Source: Datisca glomerata
Taxonomy: Eukaryota; Streptophyta; Magnoliopsida; Cucurbitales; Datiscaceae
Direction: 5' to 3'
Assembly (NCBI GenBank): GCA_003255025.1
Contig: QANY01005492.1
Location: 556,297 to 620,296, forward strand
Length of the DNA: 64,000 nucleotides
Made by a program: the position numbers and the translations under genes. The notes beneath the pieces were generated by a model. That model saw only the letters and a list, made by a program, of their open reading frames with translations. It did not search any database and had not been told where the DNA came from. The first letter of the stretch is position 1; each line of letters starts with the position of its first letter. Shown here in pieces: positions 1 to 10,474 of this stretch.

Positions 1-330
1 AAATAATCACAAGTATAAAAAATAAAAAATAACCATAACACGTGTTTCAAAGTAAAAAATCACGTGCCAAAAATGAAATTTTGACGCCACGCGGAAAATT
101 ATTTACAGTCGTCAATTGTTTATATAATATATATAATATGTATATAATAATATATACTTAGGTATAGTTCATACATACCGTATATGTTAAATAAATTTTT
201 TTAAACATTTACTTAATTTCACTGGGGTACGGGGACTTCTTTTTTTGGCGTTATTATTTTTTTAGATTTGTTCATCATTGGCTATTTTTTACTTTTTCTC
301 TTAAATTCGCCTATTCTTAATATTCTTCCA
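1..330. other. AT-rich non-coding
   Basis: AT-rich sequence with no convincing coding signal or repeat structure. It includes TA-rich runs near 120-160. Confidence 0.5.
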
Positions 331-419
331 TAATCAAATGGACCTTGAGGCCTATTTCCGATGACAATGTTCTTACTATAGTCCAAGGCTGACTCAACAA
401 AATGATTAGCTTCCTCATC
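331..419 (-). pseudogene. TH1: Stray exon of TH1 (HMP-P kinase domain, C-terminal part)
   Basis: Read on the minus strand, an intron-acceptor-like CTTTCAG ends at 420 and opens into a frame carrying FVESALDYSKNIVIG and then RPQGPFD. This is the end of the ThiD-like kinase half of plant TH1, the bifunctional plastid enzyme that phosphorylates HMP-P and joins it to the thiazole to make thiamine phosphate. The match is lost after about 331, where the frame reads GRILRIGEF. No neighbouring TH1 exon was found here. The remaining TH1 exons in this window lie at 31.6-42.3 kb on the same strand, and by gene order this exon should precede the ThiE exon rather than lie 31 kb beyond it. It is therefore a displaced or duplicated fragment. 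The identity is strong from the motif, while the exon ends are inferred. Confidence 0.8.
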
Positions 420-1225
420 CTGAAAGACCAAGATAATAACAACAAAATGCTGATGCTACAATTTGAGAGATAGAGAGAGACAGGGAGTGAGAGCACGTTG
501 ATTGCAAATAATTGACTCCTTTTTATACTTATTAGACAATATACACCTATAATGCACATGTAATTTAATCTAGTATATTTTTAACTATGATTATTACATA
601 TATTTATATTGTGTTTATTAGAATTAAAAAGAAATATATTTATCATCATTTTATTTGTTTTCAATTCATGTGATTAAAATCTATACCATGTTATATCATA
701 ATTATTTTTATTTATGGATTATTTTATTCAACCAAGTTGTACAACATCAATTAATGTTGTTAGAAAAAAAATTAAGAGTGTGTAGTAGAAACATACTCTA
801 AAAAATTAAAAGAAAAAATGATGTTATTAGAATTAAATTATATATTTCACGTTTTATTCTAAACTTTTATTTCCCTTTCTTTTATTTGTATTACAAACTT
901 AATTTTATGTTTTAAAATTTTCTGTAATTATATTTATGCAATTGTATGTTGTTTTGTCCACCATAACAATAAATGCATCACAACTTAAAAAAGTTGTGTT
1001 GTTTCATTGTTAAAAAATAGTTATCAAATAAAAATTATATTCTTTAGATTTGTGCCTATTCAAGTGAATCAAATGGTTATAATTTTTATGGTAAATATAA
1101 AATAGTTACAATATATGAAAATGTGACAAAATAGTTTTATGGTGCATTTTAGGATTAGTAAGAAAATATATAAACATGGTTGTCCAAATTTTTTTTTCAC
1201 TTTATGTCATAACAACAATCCTCAT
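420..1225. other. AT-rich intergenic
   Basis: Long AT-rich stretch with poly-A and poly-T runs. I see no gene, RNA or clear repeat in it. Confidence 0.4.
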
Positions 1226-1790
1226 CACGAGCAAGGATATATGACCTCGTTTGACAGTCAGAATAGTATTAGATAGTATTGTGCTAAATCCATCAGATTG
1301 GACTGTATTGTATTGTATTAAATTAAATAGTGCAGTCCAATGTTTGATACTGTATTAGTTAGAAAATTGTACTACTTGTACACTGTTTGGTACATGATAT
1401 TACTAAATTGTAAAACCGTCATTCATCATTTATTCCTAAACTACATGTTATTTTACATTTGAGATCACAAATAATATTTCAAAAAGATTAGACATTACAT
1501 TCCACAATTTAAAAGATGCATTTAATTATTAAATAAAATATGAATATTAAATAAATAACTAAAAATGAGCCTATCAAAAGAAAGGGGAGAAATGGAACAA
1601 GGAATTTTTTTACTCCTAGCCCTGCCGAGTGTCAGTTCTCAGGATTGTATTAGTTAATACAATGATAATGGTATTGTTTAGTCTGATCGTATTAGCTAAT
1701 TCAGACAGACTTTCAAGTCAAACACGGGACAGTATTAAAATAGTACTATCCAGTCTGTAGTATGGTCCAATAGTGATAGCCATGGCCTAG
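1226..1790. repeat. MITE-like repeat with degenerate inverted ends
   Basis: The two flanks share GTTTGAC in opposite orientation (near 1,240 and 1,717) and several copies of TAGTATT and TATTAGTTAATAC-like words in both orientations. This resembles a decayed non-autonomous DNA transposon. The exact ends and any target-site duplication could not be fixed by eye. Confidence 0.35.
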
Positions 1791-2268
1791 AAGTCTTCAT
1801 TTGACAGCAGATTAATAGTTCTCTAAATCACATACTTCTCTAAATCCAAAATTAAGCAAGGAATGATAAAATTTCACTGACTTCAGCAAATGCCAATGTT
1901 GACTAGCACTTAGTATGGAAAAAGCTAACAACATTATTTGAATTTCCCTAGTCAGAGAAAGCTACCTTAAGTATTAAGAGTTCTTATGCGTGATGAATGG
2001 AGCTCATAGAAGTTCTCACCAGTAAAATCAGTTCTCAAAACTTAGTTTCATCATGGGCCATGAATCAATACGGCCAGCAATCAGTCAGCTTCAGGTTATT
2101 CCTCTCACCAACCCTCCATGGGACATCACCTTGCCTTCTTGTGATAGTTTCTCTCTGCTATGTTTTTATCCCACTTTTACCTCTATTTTCACTCTCTTAC
2201 CATGACCCTATGGGTTCATAATATTCGTTGTCCAAACTGATCATGGCAGAGACAAAGTAGAATTACAA

Positions 2269-3017
2269 GTGGTTTTGACTCCCACCCATCTTGCTATTGT
2301 CATGGAATATGTAGCCGGTGGAGAGCTCTTTGAGCACATCTGCGACGCAGATAGGTTAAGTGAAGATGAGGCTTGATTTCCCTAATAGTGGATTATCGTA
2401 CAATGTTTGTTTCCTGAGAAAAATGTGAGAAAAAGAACAAGAAATGATTCTGACAATACAATATACTATAAGTTCAAAGCATCCTTTAACTGGTGTCATG
2501 TGAAGCTATTGCATTTAGTTTCCTGTTTGACTTGCTAATGTCTATACTTGAAAATTTCAGGCAAGATATTTCTTTCAGCAGCTTATCTCAGGAGTTAGCT
2601 ACCGCCATTCTGTGGTAAAGAAAATTTACTATTATTTGGATTCGTCATCATTTACTTTGCTAATGATTTTCTTTTGCCTAAAATTTGTTTTATTCTACAG
2701 CAAAAATGCCATAGAGACTTGAAGCTAGAAAATTCCATGCTGGATGGAAGTCCTGCTCCACGCCTGAAAATTTGTGATTTTGGATTTCTATGGTTAATCG
2801 GACTTATAATTAAGTTGGTTATGAATAAACCGATGACCTTTACTTCTGCAGATGGGATTTGCTCTGGTCATGGTGCTTTTAATTAGTTTGATTGAAAATA
2901 ATCTGGTAACATGTACTTCTGTAGTCATCCCTGCTGCATTCAAGAACAAAATCAACTGTTGGAACTCTAGCTTACATTGCACCAGGAGTTCTTTCCAGAA
3001 GAGAGTATGACGGCAAG
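2269..3017 (+). pseudogene. SnRK2-type protein kinase gene fragment
   Basis: Four exon remnants of a plant SnRK2 (abscisic acid/osmotic stress Ser/Thr kinase) keep the family's intron positions. Exon A (2,269-2,370) has [17 protein letters not shown] and LSEDE. Exon B (2,561-2,614) has [14 protein letters not shown]. Exon C (from 2,701) has the catalytic loop CHRDLKLEN and ends in the metal-binding DFG. Exon D (2,925-3,017) has KSTVGT, then AYIAPG and LSRREYDGK. Because introns remain, this is not a processed copy. The N-lobe (glycine loop, catalytic Lys) and the C-terminal part are absent. The conserved APE is APG, the donor after exon A reads GC instead of GT with a TGA close behind, and the end of exon C is replaced by unrelated sequence. 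I call it a dead partial gene, or a transposon-carried fragment. Confidence 0.85.
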
Positions 3018-3189
3018 GTAATTTATTATTCACATCAATTTCAGCAGGCAGGAAGGGCGCGGAAGTTGCGGTTTCTAGAATGCAAGCAAGGTTTCTTGCT
3101 TACTCTCCTAGTAGCGTATGTTGGCGGCAAGTAAGGAAAAAGACTAGTCGCTCACTAAAGACTTTACTAATTGACTTCTTTTACTTTGA

Positions 3190-3400
3190 ATCATGACCAC
3201 TTGCATACTAGTGATTAAAACCTTGAGGTGTGTGTTGCCCATCTGATTAGACCTTGAGTTTGCTCCTCAGAGATCACTCGTTCAATCCACACAAGGTCAC
3301 TGGAGGTTTAAACTTCAGGGTCCATAGGGTTACTCAAATGCAAGCTCGAGAACTCACGATATAAGAGATACCATTGATTAAGAATATTTCCAACTGGAAA
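3190..3400 (+). repeat. tRNA-derived SINE-like sequence
   Basis: TTGCCCATCTGATTAGACC near 3,236 resembles a tRNA A box, and about 30 bases on CGTTCAATCC resembles a B box, at spacing suited to an internal Pol III promoter. No clear poly-A/T tail or target-site duplication was identified. Confidence 0.35.
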
Positions 3401-3569
3401 GTATATCACTTTGTTCTATGTGTTGGAGAAGCAGTTCTAGGTTCATGCATATATTAGATTGAAGAAACCTAGCGTTCCTTTTCAACTGAAGAAACTAATA
3501 GGTGCAAAGAGGAAGAAACTTCCGCATTATACGATCTGACATAAGTCTTGCTTGCTCTAGTTTTCAGAT

Positions 3570-3660
3570 ATCCCTCTTCAATGCTGGGAATTTTTTCCCA
3601 GCATTGATGCTGGGATTAATCCTAGCTGTAGGATATGACTAGATTAATCCCAGTCATTAG
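3570..3660. repeat. Short inverted repeat
   Basis: The words AATGCTGGGAA / TTCCCAGCATT and GGGATTAATCC / GGATTAATCCC-like arms lie close together and could fold into a small hairpin. It could be a MITE remnant, and its function is unknown. Confidence 0.4.
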
Positions 3661-6289
3661 ATGGTATTTAATTTTAATTTCTTTTGAAATCAGTAGAATA
3701 TGTTTCTATCTCCTCCATCTCTCCACTTTTCCCTTCTTTGACTACAACAAAAAACTTAGGACACCCAATATCGAAATCATGATTTCTCCTCCAACCTCCA
3801 ACGCGAACGATGAAAGCATGATTTATTGTTCTTCTTCTTCACCAAACTCACGCTCTGTATCTTCGTCGTGGTGCTCACTCTCCGTAGTCTAGGGCACATA
3901 ATTTTCAACCCAAAAAGGACATGCCATTTTCTCTGCTCTACACCTGAGGCAACCACCATCGGGATTTTCCCTTCTAAACTACTCTCAATCTCATTCTTGA
4001 TATTTCTCTTTCCTTCTCTAAAACTCAAATTGGCGTAGTGTAATTTTTCCTCCTCTCCCGATCTCTCTCATTCTTAGTATTTCTTTTTCCCTCGATTCCT
4101 TTTCAATATGGCTTGGTTTCTAGGGTTTCACTTGTGACCGTTTGAAATTGATTTCTTCATCCCAGAGCTCAATTAAGGCTTGCTTGGAGCGGTTTCTAGA
4201 GTTTTTTTTTTCATTTTTACCTGTTGTCTTTGAGAGTAGTGAATTCAATCCAGTGTTGCACTTTCTGTCGACTCAAAAGGTGATCTCTGCCTTTTGTTAG
4301 TTTTAACTAGAATTTGACTATGGTCTCAGAAAAAATAGTACTTCAACTAACGAGAATTATTCTTTCGAGAATTTTTTTTCCTTCATTTATTTTTTTAATA
4401 TCATATTCAATATGTCAGAAAAATAGTGAGTCGTCCTCATATTGTAAACTAGTAGTTCATGGAACCTTTATTATTCTAGACTTTAGCTATTATTCTCCTA
4501 GTGTTTTTATGTAAAAACAAATTTGGACTTCATACACATCTATTGAAACACATTCACATTTAAATGAGCAACATGACTCGTATAGGGTCAGCTTTATTCT
4601 AACTCAAGACCCAATGCAGAAATTAAAATGTAGTTCTTGATGAAGATGCTTTTTGATGCCTGTCAATTATGGTTGGTTTATAGGGTTTCACTCCTATACT
4701 GTTCTGGTATGATTAAGGAAGCCTTGTAGTTGGGGTTTCATATACGCATGGTTTGTTGATATTTTCAGATATGCATTGTTTGGAGCTGTTATTTCTAGAA
4801 TTTTTTCATATCTGAGGTGGGATCTTGTTTACATTTACTTTGTTAAGCATGAGAGTTTTGTTTGATATTTTATTTTAGTTTGGAGTTGGGGTTCTTTTAG
4901 TTATATAATTGGAAGTTTTTGATTGTTCTTAGTGATTTAAAATCAAATTTTTGGTTCGCTTTGGTTTTAACATTTGATTCATTCTTGATAAAGATTTTTT
5001 AAATGTATTTGGGGTGCTTTAAACATTTCAACTATTTTCTCATTTTTATCTATAAATATATTAATTATGTTACTAGATATTGATGTCGATTCTCATTTTG
5101 AACCCAATCGTGAGTCACTTTCATTTTGTTGAGCATGCTTGAGTTTTACTTTACATGTTTTTTTATAGGTTTTGTTTGAGTTGGAGCTCTAGTTTTAGTT
5201 GTAGTTTAGTTTTCATGTATTTTTGTAAAATAGTTTTGACTGCTCTGAAGCCTAAAAATATGTTATTGTGGATCTTTTCATCTTAGTTGAGATGTAGTAA
5301 AATGGACATATAGTTAATGTTATTGATGCATTAGATACAAACATATTTATATGTCTAGTATAGGCATTTAGTGTAGCATCTGCATAGTAAATTTGATATC
5401 AATATCTTTGTTTTCTTCTATTTTTTTCATATATCTCAAGGCTTACGCAATTTTTAATGATTGATAAAGTTGACTCAATTTGGATTTAGCGAGTGGGGAC
5501 TTTGTTGGCATTGAATATATTTCCTTGAAATAATTTGCTCGGGAATATCTTAACACTATTATGATTTCATAGTCATCTAATATGTTACACAATCTTTAGT
5601 TTTTTAGTTTACAATGTAATGTTTGGTTGTAATCTGGATAGTTGGTGCTGAAGTATTATCTTTATTTTATTGAAAATGAGATTTAAGAGTTACTAATCAT
5701 TTATTTGCGTTTTCCCCCTCAATTTTATGTGGTGCATCTAACTTTTATTAATTAATTCTTTATTTGTACCTTATTAGTTAAGTTGTTTAGTTTCCAAGTA
5801 TTTTCCATTTATGAAAGTATCTTATAGCTAGTTTTACTTATTTTCCTTAAAATACATTTGGTATGCCATTAATTTAATGGTACATAGGACCTTATCATTC
5901 TTACTAGATGATGTTCAATCCACTATAAATTAGTATCAGTGATAATCATTATAAAAAGTCATCACATGGCTAAATTTGATTATACTAACATATATTTCAG
6001 ACAGCTAACACAAATGTGAACGTGAAGAAAGCACATAATGATTTCTTTGAATACTTGTAAGTAATTAACGATATCATCAACTTAATATTATATACTTTCA
6101 TATCAATTGTTGCAATGTTAATGTTGTTTTTTAGAATTAAAACAGTGTGAAGAATGTGCTAAAATTAGGGCGACAAGTGGAGAGACTAGGGGTCTTAAAG
6201 TAAGTATGTTTGAATAAACATTACATTATAACATGAAATTGATAAATTTTGATTATAATTAAATGATTTTATGATATCTAGACACGAAG
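3661..6289. other. Gene-free stretch, probably 5' flank of the Ulp1-type element
   Basis: No coding region was identified. Around 4,825-4,930 there is a segment with GAGAGTTTTGTTTGA and GGGTTCTTTTAGTTAT that is clearly related to the tandem repeat at 25,230-25,800. This suggests that both are parts of the same mobile element flanking region. Confidence 0.4.
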
Positions 6290-6345
6290 AGATCTAGGTA
6301 AGTTGTGGAACTCTATTATTTCAAGGATGCTAAATCCATGACCTT

Positions 6346-6493
6346 GAAAGCGGAGCGGAATAACCTGGTCCTAGTCATCCGAGAAGGTCTACCTTTAAAC
6401 GAAAGTTGCTCACACGTTGTACACCTGAGAAATTTACGGATCTTGTGGCAAAATTTGATGAGGGAAAGAGGAGAATGGTTGTGAAGATGAAAT
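6346..6493 (+). pseudogene. Ulp1-type transposon gene relic, 5' part
   Basis: An open stretch reads KLLTRCTPEKFTDLVAKF and continues KRRMVVKM up to the edge of the CACTA element at 6,494. The R-C-T/S-P-x-x-F ... LV ... V pattern is typical of the region N-terminal to the C48/Ulp1 protease in MULE-associated plant genes. The same frame resumes right of the CACTA at 10,475 with IQGLLDI. The joined pattern matches the family layout, so the insertion split one coding exon. Confidence 0.6.
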
Positions 6494-6869
6494 CGCTACA
6501 TGAAATATGACATTCTACTGGGTTTAAATACAGTGATTATAGTCTCCACCTATAAAAAACTTGAAATAACAAGATTCTTTATGAACCCCATAAAAAAATT
6601 CTAGTTAAAAGTTAAAAAACTAAGCGGGATGAATTTTAAGGGAAGCAGGAGTGCGAAAAAAAATGCGGGAGTGAGTTTTATTTAAGAGAGGCTTGATTTC
6701 ACACCCAAGCCCTTTCCCTCTTCAGTCTTCTCTCTTGATTTATTCTCTCTTCAACCTCTCTCATACCTCTCACAGCTTCAACCTCTCTTCAATGTCGAAT
6801 ACTTAGATCTTAGGAATCAACTTATTCTTTTATCTTTCTCTCGAGAAGCTCTATCAGGGGAGCTTCAAC

Positions 6870-7040
6870 CTCTTCTCAGTCTTCTCTCTCTTTCACAATT
6901 TCTCCCTCTCAAAATCCAAACCCACAACCTAGCTGAGGCTTGACCTTCGCGATTACCCTCTTCGTAGTCTTCTCTCTCTTTCGCAGTTTCTCCCTCTCAA
7001 AATCCAAACCCACAACCTAGCTGGGGCTTTACCTTCGTCA
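6870..7040. repeat. Direct repeat of about 86 bp inside the CACTA
   Basis: Two near-identical copies of a segment with AGTCTTCTCTCTCTTTC, then TCTCCCTCTCAAAATCC and CCCACAACCTAGCTG, lie at about 6,876-6,942 and 6,965-7,028. They fit the subterminal repetition common in CACTA elements. Confidence 0.7.
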
Positions 7041-7980
7041 AAGAAGAGAGAGAGCAGAGCCTGTCCGTTAGCTTCTATCTCTCGATTAACTTCTATCTCT
7101 CTATATATTAAAAAATAGAGAGAGGCAGGGTCCCGAGCCTCGTCTCCCAGCCACCGACGAACAGAGAAGAAAGGCCCTGAAGAATAGAGAGCAAGGTCAC
7201 AAGCCTCGTCGCCGTTGCGTCATCATCTCAGGCTCACTTCGTCACCACAACCTTTATTTTCTTTTTTGCATTATTTGCTGAAAGTATGAACTGAAGTCCA
7301 AATCGGATCATGGAAACCTAAGGTGGCGCTCTGTTGATTTTGAATCTGTCGGGCCTTTCCCCCCTTTTTGATTGTATTGGAAATTAATCATCTCAGTTAA
7401 TGCCATGCCTACCTAAGGTACCTCTCTCTTGATTTCAAATGTTTTCTCATTTACCGTGTATTATTTGTTATTCTTACATAACAATTTCAGAATAGGAAGA
7501 TATTATTTATTAATGAGTTAAAGTCAAAACTTTGGGCAATAATTTGTTTGATCTTTGTGAATCTTGTGCTGCTTTCTTTTTCCCTGTATTTGTGAGAGCT
7601 TAGTAAGGCACATTTTTTTACAGGAATCAATGTGGTGGTTGGAGTGGGGTTACTTTCTGCACCTTATATACTAAATGAAGGCGACTGGACTAGTTTGGAA
7701 GTGCTACTTCTTTTACAGTGGTGTTGTTTGACTGACTCACTCATGAGATGCTATTTTGAAAGCAAATAAGGTGTCATAACCTACCTGGATTTAGTGTAGC
7801 ATTCTGCTTTCAAAATAAAAAGATTAAAGAGAGAAGATTGTGTTGTCTCTACTTTTCAAACAAGTTTCATTGTACTATAAATCTATTATTCTGAATATAT
7901 AGTTTTCCATTTGCACTAATGCTTAAATATATAAAACAATGTATGCTTTTGTTGTCATCCTCTTTGTTTGTCTCTGTAGA

Positions 7981-8649
7981 CCAGGTAACTATAATTTTTG
8001 CAAGACTTGGTGGTCCTGGAGGTGAGAATGTGAACAAAGGTATGTATATACTTCATCTTTTGTAATTAAGTTACATGCTAACTTCACAAACTGAAATATA
8101 TAGAAGAAGGAATTTCTCTAGTAATGTAACTTATCTTGAGCACGAGAAGAATTGAATCAACAAGGATGGGGAGCTTGTGATTTCTTCGATAAAGACTAGA
8201 ACCTATAAGTTAGCTTCTTTCCTATTCTCCTTTTTAACATTGATTCCTTATGAATCTTTAAGGAATTCAGTCTACTTTTACAATTCTTTTCAGGGGCCAA
8301 CATTGAAGATGCCTTAGCAAAACTTCAAGTACTTGTAAATATTTTATCTTTTATAATGTGAGTTTTAATTTTGTTTGTTCTTATGAAAACTATAGCTGTT
8401 TCTTATGTCCCACCACCTCCGTTGGAAAGGCAAAAGAAAAAAATTGCAAAGATGTAAGGCCCTTCCATTTGCCACATGATTATCTCTTTAATTTTCATTT
8501 ATGCAGTTATAGATGACATGTGGTTTTTGTATGAGTTTGTTTTCTATATAAAAAAAAGCTTTGCTATCTGGGAGCAGAGACGACTTAAAAGCAAGAAAAC
8601 GCTTTCAGATAAAAAGGCATTTGGAAGAAGTAAATATAGTTGGGATTAA
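7981..8649 (+). pseudogene. Captured class-I peptide release factor (ICT1-like) gene, five exons
   Basis: Five exon-like pieces follow the order of the plant ICT1/class-I release factor family (peptidyl-tRNA hydrolases that rescue stalled organellar ribosomes). Exon 1 (about 7,981-8,039) has VTIIFARLGGPGGENVNK. Exon 2 (about 8,135-8,209) has INKDGELVISS and KTRTYK. Exon 3 (8,294-8,329) has GANIEDALAKLQ. Exon 4 (about 8,395-8,454) has SYVPPPP and QKKKIAKM. Exon 5 (about 8,565-8,649) has RRLKSKK, LSDKKAF and a C-terminal YSWD with stop. The catalytic GGQ is GGE, and an Arg codon in exon 2 is TGA (CGA to TGA). The transit peptide and the segment after NVNK are missing. It lies within the CACTA ends, so it is most simply a transduplicated host gene fragment. 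Confidence 0.8.
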
Positions 8650-9447
8650 ACATAATTATTTTTAATATGAATTCATATGCAGAGCCATTATTTGTTTATG
8701 ACAAGGAAATACTATTAGATCTAAGAAAAGATTTTTTGTCTATCATCCAGTTGGTTCTTTCAGCCTTTTAATTCAATTTTTCATTTGTGAATTGTAAAAC
8801 TCAACTTTGTGGACTTTTTGTAGAAAGTTGTTGAAAGTGAATTTATCTTGATGATTTTAAATCATCTAGGTATTTTTATGAAATATATGCATGTTGTTTT
8901 GATTTATATCTTTGCTAATATGATGCTTTTGAATGTTGGTGCATATTATTCTGTGTTCAAAACTACCTGTAAATTATTGTTCTTCCTCACTTCCATTGTT
9001 GATTGGAGTTTTTGTTTTCTTAGTTCTTAGATGTGTGGTTTTTAGTGCACGCCAGTACAGACATGTCCATGTTCTTGATATGGATTGGTTATTAGTGAAA
9101 TTTCAATGGAAACAATTAATAAGATGATTGTTATTATAGAAAGCTGAAATTGTTTCATAGTTGAATGTTTTTCTGGTTGCTAGACTTTCTAGATCTATTT
9201 TTTCCAATTGGGTGAGCATTGCTAACCATTCTTTAGTACATTGATTAAAGTTTTAGATTGGTTGTGATTAGTACGCCCATGTTAAACACTTATAGAAATT
9301 TATCAGCTTTTGTAATTAAAATGAAATTTGGTCATAATTCAATACGACATATGTGTTAAGGGTTTCTTGACTAGTATGTGCTAGACAAGTTCTAGACAAG
9401 TCTTAATTATTATTTTTCATGATTATGCTTGGCATTGTTATATAGTG

Positions 9448-9557
9448 TGATCCAAAAGGTGATATTTACAAGATTGAAACTATTCTTTTGGATATATTCT
9501 TTCCTCACTTGAATGAGGTTACCTTGGACCACGCCATGTCTATCAGAAAGAAAGGGG
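9448..9557 (+). other. Exon-like open stretch in the CACTA
   Basis: An open frame reads DPKGDIYKIETILLD and then HLNEVTLDHAMSIRKKG, ending at a GTATGC donor-like site. It has the look of a captured exon. I do not recognise the source gene. Confidence 0.3.
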
Positions 9558-10164
9558 TATGCATGTGCAATATGCCAAAAGAGTGTTTATTATGTTACTC
9601 TATTCCTTTTGAAATTTGTGAAAAGAAAAGTTCATTGGTGAATTCATAGTACTTTTAAATTTACTGATCTGTTCATTTTGTATTAGATTTTCGCTAGGTA
9701 AGGCTCAATATGTTCAACTTGTAGTTGTAGTGTATATTAGTTAGGAGAAATTTAAACAAGTATAGTGACTATTCTATTTAAAATGCAGGATCTACAATCA
9801 CTCGAAACTTTTCAACATGGCATCAAAGTTTGAGGAGTTGAGATATGAAACTGTCAGTGGAAATTTGAAGTTATTTTGTAGCGTTTGTGAAACTTTTAGA
9901 TGCTTTTTATTTTTTAAAATGAATGATGATACTATTGTATTGGTAGACTAATACCTTTTTATGATACTTATGAATGATACTTTTGGATGATATTTTGTGA
10001 AAATGAAATTATGTACGAATTCCTTTTAGTCTAGTAATGTATTAATTTGGAATGCTTAAATATGTATGTAAATAGGTGCGTATAAATTAATTTTTAAAAA
10101 AATAGCATTTATAAAATGTCAGAAAAAACTATTTATAAGAGGTATAATTTATAACAAAAAATTA

Positions 10165-10474
10165 TTTCAATGAGGTTCAAAAAAGTTTACGGTATCTAAT
10201 TTAATAGGGTACAAAAATACTTGTGAATATTGAATTCAAAATACCAGTTGAATAAAAGTAACAGAAGTCTTAAAATCTCATTAAACAATGTTCTACAGGA
10301 GTAAAAATATCTTGTAAAAAGTGAGATACCATAGGGGTCTTCACAGGAGGCATTGCGCCTCGTGAAAAATGCGGACTTATAATATGAGCGGGTGTCACAG
10401 ACGCCGCATGATCTCTGTGGATTACTTTTCACGGGGATATCCGCCTATTGTAGAATGCCATATTTCTTGTAGTA
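10165..10474 (-). repeat. CACTA right-terminal region shared with 32.4 kb copy
   Basis: Read on the minus strand from 10,474 inward, this segment matches 32,445-32,758 over about 300 bases. Shared words include CATTCTACAA, GTGAAGAC, GGTATCTCACTTTTTACA, CCTGTAGAAC and TTGTTTAA. It defines one transposon family present twice in the window. Confidence 0.75.

Larger units (their letters stand above)
6494..10474. mobile_element. CACTA (En/Spm-like) non-autonomous element
   Basis: The left end reads CGCTACATGAAATATG followed by ACATTCTAC. The right end, read on the minus strand, is TACTACAAGAAATATGG followed by CATTCTAC. These are imperfect inverted copies of a CACTACAAGAAA-type terminus. The 300 bases inside the right end match another copy at 32,445-32,758. 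No transposase was seen, and instead the element carries exons of a captured release-factor gene (7,981-8,649). Removing the element rejoins a Ulp1-type coding relic (6,493 to 10,475). The expected 3-bp target duplication is imperfect (AAT/GAT), so the ends may be off by one or two bases. Confidence 0.75.
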
